DNA from: Tolypeutes matacus
Taxonomy: Eukaryota > Chordata > Mammalia > Cingulata > Chlamyphoridae
DNA length: 64,000 bases
Assembly (NCBI GenBank): GCA_026826555.1
Contig: JAKSZT010054565.1
Span: 2,511,467-2,575,466 of the forward strand
Reading direction: 5' to 3'
The notes beneath the pieces were generated by a model. The model was not told where the DNA came from. It did not search any database and was given only the letters and a program-made list of their open reading frames with translations. Position 1 is the stretch's first letter. The number at the start of each line of letters is the position of its first letter. The translations under genes were made by a program, and so were the position numbers. Below are positions 1 to 38,089 of the stretch, piece after piece.

Positions 1-765
1 CTCACATTTTTGTGGGAAACACAATAACCTTAGACATTGGCATCCTAATTTCTAAACCTGCATTTAGTATGGGTTTTTCTTGTGACTTGTGGTAAGTCAT
101 TTAAATCTCTGTCTTATCTTTTCTGGAAAAGCAAACTGTCACCACAAGCCTGCCTCAGAAGGAACACTCACCTTTATTTTCTTATTTTTTTATTTTTAGC
201 ATTTGAAATAGTTAATTGATTGTCTGTAGTAGTTCATTTTCCATCTAGATACTAATCTGAATCATTCAACTTCCAGTGACAACCCACTTGGATATATATA
301 TACTGCCCATCACGTTTGGCTTGAGAGAACAGCACTGTGTGTTAATGTATTTCATATTGTCATTCTTAATTTCATAACCATTCACATTTGTCAAATTTAA
401 AAGGTTATTTGCATTTTGGTGCTTATTCCTTGAATATGATTGAAAGAATTACGTAATTCTCTAGAGAAGTGTTCTGGAAGTCCTTACGACCTCTCACTTT
501 CCCTTTGTCGGTGGGGCTCAGCTGTCCCATCTGTGCCAGAAGGGGCACTCAGCATGCTGCTCCCCCTCCCTTGCCCAAACTCAGCAGCTGACTGCAGCTC
601 TGCCCTCAGCCCTCACACAGGGAGTGAGGGAAACCGAGGTGGGGTGGGGTGGGCAGGACAAGGAGTATTTGTGAGTAGTAAGACCCTTTGCAGAAGAGTG
701 TTTTTTATTTTATTTTTTCTGTAAACCTGAAAGTCCATTATTTTTCTTTTTTCTTTTCTCCTTAG
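1..765. other. CEP89 intron, no recognisable element
   Basis: Intron sequence ending in the pyrimidine tract and CTTAG acceptor of the 766 exon. A GC-richer patch at 500-660 has a C-rich to G-rich transition but no supported gene or repeat. Confidence 0.6.
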
Positions 766-26194
<25,429 letters not shown>

Positions 26195-26345
26195 GGCCCC
26201 CTTGGCCTGGAAGGCCTCACACAGGAGAGCTCAGGGCAGCCCTCCCTGGGCAAACCTGTGGAAACGAGAAGTGCGAAGGTCTTCTGCATGCTGCAGCAGA
26301 TTCTGGGACCCAGGAAGAAATAAACTGGTTCAGAAACGCAGTCAG
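26195..26345 (+). other. CEP89: CEP89 3' untranslated region (short)
   Basis: The stretch after the TAG carries AATAAA at 26319-26324 followed by a GT/T-rich stretch from about 26341. Cleavage is expected 10-30 nt after the hexamer, so the 3' UTR would be about 150 nt. The exact cleavage site is inferred. Confidence 0.65.
26319..26324 (+). terminator. poly(A) signal AATAAA of CEP89
   Basis: A canonical AATAAA lies 125 nt downstream of the CEP89 stop and is followed by a T/GT-rich downstream region. It is the first canonical hexamer after the stop. Confidence 0.7.
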
Positions 26346-29300
26346 TTTTTTAAATTTTTGCTTTGTTTTACTTATGTGCTGAGGAAACATCTTGTACCCA
26401 GTGCCCATCCTCTGGCTGCACTGGCCACTGAATCCTGGCCCATGAGACCATTTCTCAGGTTAGCAGGTGACCCGGTCAGCTGTCCTGTCTCTCGTCTTGT
26501 CAGTCCACTGCTGGAAATCACACAAATGTGGGCCAGGCAGTCGATTGAAGCTGTGCTGATGGTATCTGTGCTCTGAGTGGTGGTTTCTCATTTGCTAGAA
26601 AACAGTGTGCTGGCACATGTGCCCAGGAAGTTGTACAGAACCTGTTCTGCCCTCTCCCCTGGCCTTTCTCTGTCCTCCTGAGAAGGTGATTTATTCTGGA
26701 GCTACAAAGCGCACTCCCAAGAGCCCTGGATTTGAGCACCAGCTGGGGTCCCTGTGCGGCTGCCCCCGTGAAGGATGCCAGGGGGCTGTGGTAGGTGGTC
26801 CCGGCCTCTCAGGTCTCTTCTTTGGGACTGCCTGACAGGAACATCACCCATCTGGGACCACTTGTGCTGGGCACCCTGGAAGAATGCTGGGCCGTTAGGC
26901 CCCAAAGGACCCTGCCTGCCAGAATTCTGGAAACCAGCCTCTCACAAATCCCCGGGTGCTCAGTCCTGAGTGTTTCTGCTGTGTACCTGGGCCCCACCTG
27001 TGGTCCTTGGTATTGTATAAAAGTTATTCCTGTGATCTCTCATTACCAGGTGGGAAGTTGAGGTAGAGTATCATAGTTCTTTACATTTTATTTAGCTTGG
27101 TCAACAGTTAATTCGAGTTTAATTTCATTTTACAAGGGGTAGACTCACCAGGATTTACGACTGCAAGTCATCTCCCCAGGAGATGGCTCCGGAAATGACT
27201 TTGATGTCATTTCAAAGGAATTTATACCAGATGAAGGCAGGTTGAAAGGTGGCTGCTTGGGGAGTCTCACAGCTTTGGAACCTGTGATCCGGGTGTGGTT
27301 TGTCAACGGAGATTGCTGCTGTCATCAGAATCCGGGGAACCACTTCTGTCATCTCTGTCTTTTTCCTGCCTTTCATGAAAACATTTTACCCCCTTTTGAG
27401 AAGTGAACATTTTCACATTTATGCTAGTATTTGTTACACGTGACCCATGGACTTGGGCAAGCTGTTTTGCCAGGGACCTCACTATGCCCAGGCTGGGGCT
27501 AGGGTCAAGCAGCACCTGGTCTCTGCCCAGCCTCTGGGTGGCGCTGTAGGGTGTGAGCAGATGAGCTCATGGTCCAGATGCAGTGGAGCACAGCAGGCAA
27601 GGCAGAGAAAGACAAGGCAGCTGAGAGGCACAGAGAACTTCTGAGGCTCTGAGAAAGGATGGAGACTGCAGGGAGGGCCTGGTGGGCCCTGGGCCTTGCA
27701 GGATGGACAGAGTTTCAGGAGCTGGAGAAGAGCCAAGAGGGATGGTGTGACCAGAGGCACAGACTCGGGGGCAGCAGGAGGGGGCAGTTTGGCTGGAGGC
27801 TGGGATGGGGCCTCCTGTTCCACCTCATCCTGCAGCTTTCTGGTCTGAGGAAACAGTTCCATTCTTTCTTGGTCCAGGCAAGGGTTTATATGGTGTCAGA
27901 AAACAGGACTGTGGCCAGTTTTTAAGTCCAGTGGTCAGTGCATGGGTATTTATTATTGTTTATAAAGCATACATAGTATCATATGACCACTTTTGTATGT
28001 ATATTTAATTATTGAATTGAAATTTTCATAATAAAAAATATGAAAAAAAATTCCAGTAAATCTATATGATAAAGTAAATGGACCGAGAGATTGCAAATAG
28101 GGACAGCTGTTTTGTTGCTGTCCAGTGGCGCCTGAGGTTAAAGGAGGCATTTTTTAAAGATGGGAGATGTATGTTCTTATGCTAGTGAAAGTGAAAAAGA
28201 CAGACAAGCAGGAGATGGCAGGAATCAGATCCCCGAGAATGACCAGAGAGGAGTGGAATCCAGGGCAGGCCTTGGGTGGGACAGGGAGGCTTCAGCTGCA
28301 GATCCAGAGGTGCAGATGTGTCCGGACTGTGGATGCCGAGTGAAAGATGAGGGTGTTCTCTGATGGCTCCCATTTGCTCCACCAGGGCGAGCTGCTGGGC
28401 AGGCATGGGGTGAGGCAGCAAGGAGGTATGCTGCAGTCACCCTGGCCAGCGGGGACGCAGGCCTGCCAGCCCAGCTATGCACTCTTCTCCAGCCAGCATC
28501 AGCTGCAAGACACAGGGGCCAAGAAAGTAAGTCACCGCCCCAGCATGGGACTTCGCAGATAAGTAAGTGGCGGGGGAGCAGGCAAGGGTATGGCTGTAAC
28601 CAAGACCACAAACAGGAGTGGGGCGGGGGCCAGGGACAGGTGGTGTAACCCTGGCAGGACCCATACACTGGTGGTTGCAATGGGCCTGAAGACCTGCTGC
28701 TGCAAGGAAACTAGAAGAGTCCACAGCCTGAGCAGGAGTGGATATAATGTCAGCAGAGATGATGGCGGGAGGGCTGGAGAGGGTCAGTGCAAGGTGAGCT
28801 CTGAGGACCTCGGGGTCCCAAGGTGGAGGCCAGGAGATGACGGCTCAGAGCCAGGCTGGGCCTCTGCAGCCAGGGGACCGGACTTCCCAGGAGCTGAGGC
28901 TCTGGAGAAGGGAGGTGAATACATGGAAGCAACAATGGGGACCAGGGGCCCTACTGCCACCCACTCGTTAAATTCATTGTCTTCTATGTCTTTCAACATA
29001 GTTTTCAAAAACTGGTAGTGATTCATAGTATATGCACAGATACACTGAACGAGTTTAATGATTTTAACAATCAATCCCTGACACTTCAGAGTGTCTGCTC
29101 CTGAACACAAATTTTCAATATGTACCATACAGTGCCATGAAGCATTAAGGGACGTAGCAGCCTTGTTTTAAAATTCCAAGTATGCTGGATTTCTGACCTA
29201 GCATATCCAGAGCATTGTTCATTTTGATAGGAAGTAATTTTTTTCATAACTAGCTGAAAGTCTGCTTTGACAAATATAAAATATTAAAATGTCTAAGCCA
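26346..29300. other. CEP89-SLC7A9 intergenic, no gene found
   Basis: GC-moderate sequence with many short open frames but no frame with splice sites or recognisable protein. No named repeat. Confidence 0.5.
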
Positions 29301-29304
29301 CAGG

Positions 29305-30115
29305 TTTGATTTCTAGGCAGCACATGAGTTGGCAGAAGGCTCTGGGTTCTGGGCTTCTAGGTTCTTGGCTTGTGTCACATAAAGAGTGTAAGGTAGGCAA
29401 GGGAGTAGAGTTTACAAGCCAGACACAAGAGGACAAATACCATATGAATGCGTTACAATGAACCAAATATATTGTGTAACATATTCTTTGATTAAAAAAA
29501 AAAATTTATATGTATCCATTACATTTAATTGAGAAATGTATGTATTCATGTGTGTTTACTTTTTAGTTTTTAATTGTTTATATTTTCAATTATTAAATGT
29601 ACAAAATAAAGTAAAAAAAAAGTGTGGAGACTAGGACCTGGCACATAGTAAGAGCTTTCTAAATGTTATCTATCATTAAAATTAGTGTTGCTAACACTGT
29701 GAGGAAAAAAAAACCAGTCCTAAACGTGGACTTTGGTGGTCCTACAGGATGAGTCACACGTGGGGCCCCCAGGTTAGGCCTTTTTTAAACCTTTATTCCT
29801 CCCCTTTCCTAGTGTTGGGGAGGGGCCCCAGCTGTTTGCTGCTCTGGTTGGCTTACAATCCCCAGCTGTTAGCTCTAAGGGGCCCAATGAGGAGGCCTGT
29901 TTGGGGTTATCCGGGGCTTGTCCTTGACCCTGGAAAGAGTTCCCAATGGGCTCTTGCAGTCAGGGTCTCACAGGATCTTTCCAGCAGCCTTCCCTCAGGA
30001 GGTTTCTGGCTTGGTCTCATGGCCATGTGGTGTGTACACCATGTTGTCTGCTGGACCCAAGCAGCCTTCCCTCTTTCAATATAGAAACCTGCCTCACATG
30101 GACATTTCTTCAATT
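29305..30115 (-). mobile_element. degraded LTR, minus strand
   Basis: GGCTCTGGGTTCT..AGGTTCTTGGCT and GGTTATCC.GGGCTTG, GGAACC-like and CTTCCCTCAGGAGG blocks are in the same order as the complement of the LTR at 31489-31969. Split near 29460-29745 by unrelated AT-rich sequence that includes an L2/MIR-like piece (29622-29690). Confidence 0.5.
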
Positions 30116-31064
30116 TGGGAAGTCCTTTGAGTCAAAATTTACCCATATATTAATTGGCCAATGTCTCTTAAATTGTACAACCCATTGAAAACTAAAGAGA
30201 ATTATTTGCAGTTTTTCAAACTTTGAATCCCTTGATCTTTGATATTGTTAGAACTTAGGTCTGTATTTTACAGGCCAATGTCTTGCAGCTTAACTGAAGA
30301 TCTTTCCCTTTTTGTAAAATATCTTTTTTTATAGTCTTTTCCTCATATTTTTCTAACAATATCTCCATAACTAAAAGATTCCTTTACCATCTCTCCATCT
30401 AAATAAAAAATGGTTTTTGTTTTTTGTGCAAGAAGCCAAGCTATTTTATAGCTTATCAAAGTTACAACCTTAAAAATCTTTTGTTAAGCATTTAATTCTG
30501 ATTTCAGGTTCACATTCCTTTCTGACTGCAGAGGAAAACTGCATATCAAATTCACCTTGTATTTGCTGACAATGTCTCAATATTGTTCACTTAAAAATCT
30601 TCAACTTTTTGCTCCCAAGACAAATAGCTTTTATGTTTTGCTCTGCTACACAACAAACTGCAGTTGCCATTCATTGTGAAGCTTGTGGCTGGCCTCGTTT
30701 ACTGTTCCAGTTGATTCTGAATCAGCTCCCCCTTGGCAGTGGTCTCCAGTTTGGGTTCTGGGAGCCAATATGCACCTTTGTGGGCCTCTGTCCCTCAAGG
30801 TCCAGAGTGTGGGATTGATTGAGGCTTTTTATCCATCAGGGAGCAGCTTCCCTTCAGCAGGAGGCATGGAGAGGGTGGGAGGAAATCACCCTGAGAGGGC
30901 TATGTGGTAACCTGCGCATCCTTTTAAACAACTGTGTAAATCACAGTAACGTATGGGTATAGTTTCTAAAACTTAAATAGTATTAAAAGGTATATAATGA
31001 AAGATGTCCCTGTTCCTGGAATTCCCCTGCTCAGAGGCAACCACCTTCTCCTCTGTCTTTTAAC
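30116..31064. other. intergenic, nothing recognised
   Basis: Between the minus-strand LTR and the nested LTR pair. Could include degraded internal retroviral sequence; I cannot support a frame. Confidence 0.4.
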
Positions 31065-32175
31065 AAAGACTCTGGCTGGCCTTTGCCCCTGGCTCCAGGG
31101 AGACCCCCTCTAAACCTTAGGAATTTCCTGTGATAGGACTGTCCATCCTCACCCTACCTGATAGTTTATGCTAATGAGGTGGCTCAGGGTGGGGCTGGCA
31201 GGCCTGAAAGATCAGCCCTGTGATTAGAAGGGCAGGACTTTGAACCGGGGAGGAGGGGCCTATGCAGTGAAACCCCGTGAGAACTCTGGATGCCCAAGCT
31301 CCAGTAAGCGCCAGTGAGCGCCCCAGGTTGGCTCCCATGGGTATGCGCTGGGAGGCTGAGGGGTCTTGATTCCATGGGGGGAGGACACCACAAAGGCCTC
31401 CCCCTGCGCATCTCTTCTTTCGACAACTTTATTTGCATCCTTTTTTGTATAATAAAACATCCTAAATCCAGCGCTTTCAGCTATTCTAAGGCAGGTTAGT
31501 AAAGGAAACAGGCTGAACACTGCTGCGAGACCCTGCCCAGAAGCCCCCTGAGGGAAGGCAGCTACTGAGAACAAAGCCATTTCCGCTCCAGCCAAAAAGC
31601 CCGCCAAGCCTCTGGTCACGAGGTCCTATCAGAAACTGCTGGGCCAAAGAAGCCCTGGATAACCCCAGACAGAAAGCCCTCCCCATTGGTTCCCTGAAAG
31701 CTGACAGGTGAAGGGAGAAAGGCAGCCAATCAGGACAGCAGATAGCTGAGATCCCCACTTAATAAAAAGGCCCACCCCGGGGCCCCACGCGTGCGCGGCC
31801 CCACGGGCGCCTCTCGCTCTGTAGCCTGCCTGCACCCATGTCTTGCTGTGTACTTTTCCTTTATCTCATTTCTCAATAAACTTTACTTCCTTGCCTACCC
31901 TATGGCACGTCCTTAAATTCCTTCATGCGACGTAGCCAAGAACCTAGAACCCAGAGCCTTCCATTAACAATTCTACCTAATTATCTTATCTGAGGGAGTC
32001 TGTGAGGAACCTCGAATTTGTAGCCAGTTGGTCAGAATTCATAGTGGCACTGGGAACCCCCAAACCTGCAGCTGGTGTGAGGATTAGCCCTTGGCTGGTG
32101 TGTGAAGTGAGGGCGCGCCCCTAACCTGTGGAGTCAGACCTAATCCCCGTAGTCAGAATTGCACTGCATCCTCTT
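31065..32175 (+). mobile_element. outer LTR split by a second LTR
   Basis: Left part to 31488 has CCTGATAGTTTATGCTAATG and a TATAATAAAACATCC poly(A) signal near 31451. Right part from 31976 continues with CTGAGGGAGTCTGTGAGGAA, TTTGTAGCCAGTTGGTCAGA and ACCTGTGGAGTCAG, the usual R/U5-side wording of a common mammalian LTR type. Outer ends approximate. Confidence 0.6.
31489..31969 (+). mobile_element. LTR inserted into LTR, 6-bp target duplication
   Basis: Bounded by ATTCTA at 31483-31488 and 31970-31975. Ends ...ATTAACA; the start reads AGGCAGG (expected TG, perhaps one substitution). Has CTTAATAAAAAGG (TATA-like) near 31760 and CTCAATAAACTTTA poly(A) signal near 31873. Promoter, poly(A) and borders fit a complete solo LTR. 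Confidence 0.75.
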
Positions 32176-35026
32176 TTAGCTCTTTCTTTTCCATTTACCT
32201 CCATCATTCTCCACACTGTGCTTGTGTCTGGTTTCTGATGGCGTCCTGGCAGCCTTCTGTCAGGCCCACACTGTGGGGCAAGTGGGGGAAGCGGGCTGTG
32301 CTTTCAGTCTTGCCTCCCATCACTTTGGTGGAGCCAGACATCTCTGGGATCCATTCTCCAGAGAATAAACCTCTGTCCCCCGCTGGAGGTGTGGAGAGAG
32401 GCCTGGGCTGGCTGCTTGGCGCCACGGTGCAGACCAGAGCCCAGACTGAACCAGCCAGAGTTCACCCCTGCCCCCATTTCTTTTCAGGGGTTCAGGCAGC
32501 TTCCAGTCCTGAGCCTTTCCAAGTTCTGCAGGAAACCACACCCTTTTCTCAGCACACCTCGTGCAAACGTGCAGACGTGAGTGGCCTGGCCTGGCCAGCC
32601 ACCCCTTCTCGGTCTCCTTTCCACCCTTCAAAAATGGATTTGACATAAAAATAAGTTAATATTTTAAAAATGGGTTGACATACATGAGAAACTCTGTACT
32701 TTCTGTACAATTCTTCTGTAAACCTCGAAGTGATCTAAAAAAAATAGTCTATTAATTTAAAAAATGGGTTGACATTTCCCATTTGCAGTGCTGCCTCTCC
32801 TGCCCTCCCTGGCCTCACACCCAAGACCTTTTTATCTATTCACCATAGTTGAGTGAGGTTTCCAGAGGGAGTGGAACAAGACCCATGTTCACCTCGGGTT
32901 CAGCAAGCCCTTTGCAGCCCCATCTTCCATGAAGTGAGCCCGGCTCCCTGGGGCGCAGGTGCTGCTGGCATGCAGGTGGGTCAGGCTTCCTTGTGCCACC
33001 GGCCGCTGGCACACCTACATGAAGCTCTGCTGGGCACAGTTGACACACCTATGGCAGAGGCCCTTCCGAGTTCTTGTTCTGCACGGAGAACAGACACGAA
33101 ATAAGCCAGTGATCGTGTTTATGGAAGTGCCAGGGAAGACAAAGATGAGAAACTTGTGATTGGAGTCAGGGAATTCATACATGTGATGTGCTAAGAACCA
33201 CAGAAAATGCTTCCATGGGAAGGGCCTTTGTGATTCAGCCAAGAATGTTTTAGGTGAAGGAACTCGGGTGAAGGCTGAGTCTGAGGAAGCCTGGAGGACG
33301 GGAGGTCAGATTGTGCTTCCAGGCCTTGCGACACCCTGGCCTGCACCCTGCCTCAACCAGCCAGCCCCCGGCCACTTCTCAGCTCTCACCTGCAGCCTGC
33401 CCAGGGTGGTTGTGAGATTTGCCAGTGGAACCAGTGGAAATGAGCAGAACAGGGCAGAAACCAAGTCAGAGAAAGAAATGGGTACATTGCAGAGATTCGG
33501 GATGGACCCACTTGTGTCCCATCAGTCCTGATGCTCACCTCCAACCTGGTCCCTCCAGGAGCTCCTCTCTGGCCAAGTGGGGCACAGCCTCTCTATCCCC
33601 AAGTCCACAAGTCAATAGCCTGAGAAGTGCTATTCTCTTGCCCACATGAAGAAAATTAACTGGAAGGACTTACCTCCAAGAAAGACAACCTCCTGGGCAC
33701 AGCAACAGAAAAGAGGGGCTGCTGGGTCCCAGCCAGTATCTCACCAAGACAGAGTCTTTGGCACATCCAGCACCTGGTGCTGGGTGCATGGCGCCTCCTT
33801 GACTGCTCAGACTGGGCTTCAGTGGCGTGGGGTCTCCATCCCAGGAAGACTCTGCCTGTCCCTTGGTGACCTGATCAGTCATCTAGACCTGATGACTAGG
33901 TAACAGGTGGTTTCTCACTAGCAGTAAAGACTCCTCTGGTGTCCTCCATCATGTCAAGAAACCTATTCTGGACCCCATGTTCTCTCTGGCCTGTCCCAGA
34001 TCACCCAGCCCTGGCTCTGCTCCCCACTGGCCTGGCAGCTGCTCTCTTCTGGCTCTGCCCATTCCTTATATGCTGGGTCCTTAGCGCCACCCCTGCTCAC
34101 CCCCTGCTCCCCTCGGATGGACCTGCCCATGACTTGCATGTCCATTGTCCCTTCATGGCCTCTGTGAGCTTCTGTCCCCAGACCACTGGCCCCTCCAGCT
34201 CAAGCTGGACTTGGCCATCTCCCTAACTTCACAGGTCTTGTCCCTTCTCCCTCCTGTGATGCTATCATATCCATCCACTTTCTGTGCAACCACTACCATC
34301 TGTTATGGGGACTCTTGCCCTGGCTTCCTAATGAACCTGTTGCCTCCCAGCTCCCGAAATGCACCACTGTCCACTGAGAATAGCCCCATTGGGTGTCAGC
34401 TGAGACATCAGTTCCCTTGGTGGAAAAGCTCCCAGCCCTGTGTTGGGTTGGGTGCCCAGTTCCATGTCCCCCTTTCTCAGCACTGGCTGTGCTGCCCTCT
34501 TCTGAGGCCTCTTCCTTCCCTCCCCCACTGTGAAGGCAGCAGCCTGGCATGTGGCTCTCTGATCCCAGCCTGAAGCACAGCACTGTACATGTAAGTGTAT
34601 TTTAGGGGCTAGGTAGGTTTCCATTTTGAGGTGGAGGTCCTTTAGGGGTAACTGCCAAATTTTGCCAACCAGACCTTCCTCCCCGCCTCTGCAAGGGGCA
34701 CACAGAGGTCAGTTAATCAAAGACACAGAGAAACTGTAGTAAACTTATAAACAGCTCTTGATAGTTAGAAGGGCCCATTTGCTGAACAGAGGACATATCT
34801 TTTCAGGGCCACCCCATGCAGTTGTGCAGTTTGTACACTGCACAAACGCTCCCAACCGAGGGGTGAATGGAGGCTGGAATCTAGCCCAGACTCCACTCAC
34901 CAAGCCATGTGTCCTGGAGGCACCTTATTATTTGACGAAGATGTTGTATCTCCTCCCACACCATGAGTCGATAACCCTAGGATCCTCAGAAGAGGCTCCT
35001 TTTCTAACTTACACAAAAGTGCTATG
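32176..35026. other. intergenic, no gene found
   Basis: GC-rich with frames up to 142 codons in several phases, none with recognisable domains. Nothing I can support. Confidence 0.45.
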
Positions 35027-35378
35027 CTGGGGGAAGTGGATGTGGCTCAAGCGACTGGCTTCTGCCTAGCACGTGGGAGGTCCCGGGTTCAGTTCCTGGT
35101 GCCTCCTGGAGAAGGCGAGCTGGCGCAACAAGATGATGCAACAAAGAGACACAAAGAGGAAAGACAATGAGAGACACACCAAACCAGGGAGCTGAGGTGG
35201 CTCAAGCTATTGGGCTTCTCCCTACCACATGGTAGGTCCCAGGTTCGATTCCCAGTGCCTCCTAAAGAGAAGATGAACAGACAGAGAGGCGCACACAGCA
35301 AATGGACACAGAGAGCAGACAGTGACCGCAAACAATGAAGGGGGGAGCAGTAAAGAAATAAAATAAATCTCTTAAAAA
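35027..35378 (+). mobile_element. dimeric tRNA-derived SINE with target duplication
   Basis: Two heads: GTGGATGTGGCTCAAGCGACT with GGTTCAGTTCC, and GAGGTGGCTCAAGCTATTGG with GGTTCGATTCC; tail AAATAAATCTCTT then A tract. Perfect 12-bp duplication AAAAGTGCTATG at 35015-35026 and 35379-35390. Confidence 0.9.
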
Positions 35379-35390
35379 AAAAGTGCTATG

Positions 35391-36234
35391 TTGGCCTCTG
35401 GCCCTGTGTCTTTATAAGCCTGAACTCTGATCATATTTATTATTATTTACTCCCATGGGATCAGGGTTTACCTTTGGCGATCCTCCAACGTGTGAACAGT
35501 GTGTTGTTCTGTGTGAACGTAGGTGTTTGTTCTTGAAATGTAAACCAGTCGTGTCAGTCCTTCAAGAAGCCTCACCCTTGAATTCCCCGCCCCTTCAGGG
35601 TGGGAGACCCAAGGAAGCCGACCTCCTCAGCAGGGGAAAAGGGCCCGCGTGGAGACCCTCCCAGGTTCAGCACTGTCCACACTGGGGAACACCCCATGTA
35701 CAGACTGGAAACGTCACCTGCCCCAAACACAGTTGGGGTCAGAGGCAGGGCAGTCCGCGGAGGGCTAGTGTGACCAGGTTTGTGGCCTCCCTCTGTCTGT
35801 TCCAGCTGAGCTGGTTCAGCAGCTATCGAGTTGCGGGCAGCCAGGGGGCAGGAGGTGGTGACGGCTGGTCCGTGCCTCTCTCGGCTTCCTAGAGGCAGTG
35901 AGTCCTGTGGGTGGGAGGTCCATGGCACAGTACCTGGTCTGATGGGAAACCTGCTACCCCTTCCCATCCTCCCCAAGCTTGACTCTTTTCCTTACTTTTG
36001 ATGGGGTACTTGTATACACTCCCACCAGCACTGTGCCTCCAAACAGCAAGACAGAGGTAGCTGGTGAGGCCCCAGGCTGGGCCGACAAAGTGAATTTCAA
36101 ATGGGAGGAATCGACGCAGCAGCTTCCGTGAACTGGTCAAACGCTTGCTGCTGGGGGTTCTGAGGCAGTCCTCGTCTCGGTGCTGGGTGCTCTGTTCTCC
36201 CTTGCCCCCATCCCCTTGTCTTCATCCACCCATG
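35391..36234. other. intergenic, nothing recognised
   Basis: A 145-codon and a 134-codon frame overlap on opposite strands; neither has family resemblance. Confidence 0.45.
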
Positions 36235-36248
36235 GGGTATGCTCTTTA

Positions 36249-36446
36249 TTTTTTTTTTTTATTATTTTTTTAAAGATTATTTATTTATTTATTCATTTAT
36301 CCCCCCCTTGCTGCTTGTGCTTGCTGGGTCAGCTAACCATGCCGTGTGGGCGGGCTTGCCTTCACCAGGAGGCCCCAGGAACCGAACCCGGGGCCTCCCA
36401 TATGGTAAACGGAAGCCCTACTGATTGAGCCACAGCCGCTTCCCTT
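36249..36446 (-). mobile_element. DAS-type tRNA-derived SINE, minus
   Basis: T tract, TTTATTTATTCATTTATCC, CCTTGCTGCTTGTGC, B and A box complements. Perfect 14-bp target duplication GGGTATGCTCTTTA at 36235-36248 and 36447-36460. Confidence 0.93.
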
Positions 36447-36467
36447 GGGTATGCTCTTTAAAGAGGG

Positions 36468-37985
36468 TGGAATGCGAATATTCTCAGTCCTGATTTTGTG
36501 AGAATCAGGTAGGCTAAACATTCGCTATATTAGAAACCATGCATGTGTCCCCAGATATAGTTTTTCTCCCTAGGTCTGGTTTTTAGATGCTGGTGATAAA
36601 CTAAGCCTGATTTATTATATGACCATCCTGTATAGGAAAAGACTGTAAATTTGGGTATCTTTGGTCAACCTTAAGAGATATAGCAGGGGGACAGATGTGG
36701 CTTGGGTGGTTGGGCGTCTGTCTCCCATATGGAGGGACCTGGGTTCGATCCCCGGGAACTCCCGGTAAAAATTAAAAAAAGAAAAATATAGAAGGCACGT
36801 GGGCCACCAGGCCCCATGCGCAGGTGAGCTGCCAGGCCCCATGCACGGGTGCACTGTCAGTCCCCACGAGCCACACAGCAAGATGTGACGTAACAGGAGA
36901 GTGACACAAGGGAGAGCCAAGACGAGACGCACTGAAAAACCAGGAACTAAGGTGGCACAGGTGGTAGGATGCCTCTCTCCCACATCAGAGATTCCAAGGA
37001 TTGAATCCCAGTGAGAAGAGAGGGCAGGAAACGGACACAGAGTGTTGCCCAGTGAATGGGCACAGAAGCAGCAAAAATGGGGGGGGGGTTGTAAAAATGG
37101 ATAAAAGTAAATAAATCCTTAAAAAAATGTATAGGGGAGGAAGATATGGACTATAACTAGTAGTAGTATTTTGATGATGATCTTTCATGATTTGTTAACA
37201 AATGTTTCACAATAATGCAGTGTGTTTGGGGGAGTGATGTGTGGGAGCCCTGTATGATGTTATGCATGTTTGTTTTGTAAGTTCACGAAGTTTACTAAAC
37301 ACTTAATGCGAATATTCTCACTGTCCTGATTCTGTGATAATCAGGGTGGGCTAAACATTCGCTATATTAGAAACCATGCATGTGTCCCCAGATATAGTTT
37401 TTCTCCCTAGGTTGGTTTTTAGATGCTGGTGATAAACAAAGCCTGATTTATTATATGACCATCCTGTATGGGAAAAGACTGTAACTCTAGGTATCTCTGG
37501 TCAACCTTAAGAGATATAGCAGGGGGCTATATCTGGTTGGCGTCCATCTCCCATATGGAGGGACCTGGGTTCGATCCCCGGCACCTCCTGGTAAAAATTT
37601 TAAAAATATATAGAAGGTGCGTGGGCCGCCAGGCCCTGTGTGTGGGCGCACCACCAGTTCCCGCGAGCCACACAGCAAGATGATGACATAATAGGAGAGT
37701 GACACAAGGGAGAGGCAAGATGAGACGCACCGAAAAACCAGCAACTAAGGTGGCGCGGGCAGGATGCCTCTCTCCTACATCAGAGATTCCAAGGATTGAA
37801 TCCCAGTGAAGACAGGAGGAGAAGGATGAGAAGAGAGGGCAGAAAATGGACACAGAGTTGCCCAGCGAATGGACACAGAAACAGCAAAAGCGGGGGGGAG
37901 GGGGAAGGGGTGTAAAAATGGATAAAAGTAAATAAATAAATAAATCCTTAAAAAAAAAAAAAAAAAAAAACTAAACACTTATAGT
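36468..37985 (+). repeat. tandem duplication, ~840-bp unit
   Basis: Copy A (~36468-37307) and copy B (~37308-37985) both run GCGAATATTCTC.., ATTCGCTATATTAGAAACC, CTGGTGATAAAC, CAACCTTAAGAGATATAGC then the composite SINE. The junction is AACACTTA|ATGCGAAT. Copy B lacks about 190 bp of the L1-like tail (AAAAAA joined to CTAAACACTTA). Confidence 0.85.
36685..37310 (+). mobile_element. composite element: dimeric SINE plus L1 3'-end tail (copy A)
   Basis: GGGGGACAGATGTGGC head, second head with GGATTGAATCCC, TAAATAAATCC tail, then L1-like sequence to AAACACTTA. Same order and junction as 23026-23700. Confidence 0.7.
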
Positions 37986-38040
37986 TTATGTATGATCATG
38001 TATGAATGATATATTTCAATAAATTGTTTTTAAAAAACCT
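37530..38040 (+). mobile_element. composite element (copy B), partly deleted
   Basis: First head is damaged (A box lost, GGTTCGATCCC kept), second head present, tail A tract joined to CTAAACACTTATAGTTT..CAATAAATTG. Part of the tandem duplication. Confidence 0.7.
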
Positions 38041-38089
38041 AAAAAAAAATAAATGCAGTTGGCAAACATCAAAAAAAAAAAAGGGTGAA

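Noticed and set aside
28590..29018. 142-codon + ORF between CEP89 and SLC7A9
   Set aside because: No splice context, homology or Kozak support; one of several overlapping frames in GC-rich DNA.
33939..34573. Hydrophobic 95- and 142-codon ORFs
   Set aside because: Leu/Ser/Pro-rich translation from C/T-rich DNA; no signal or domain that I can support.
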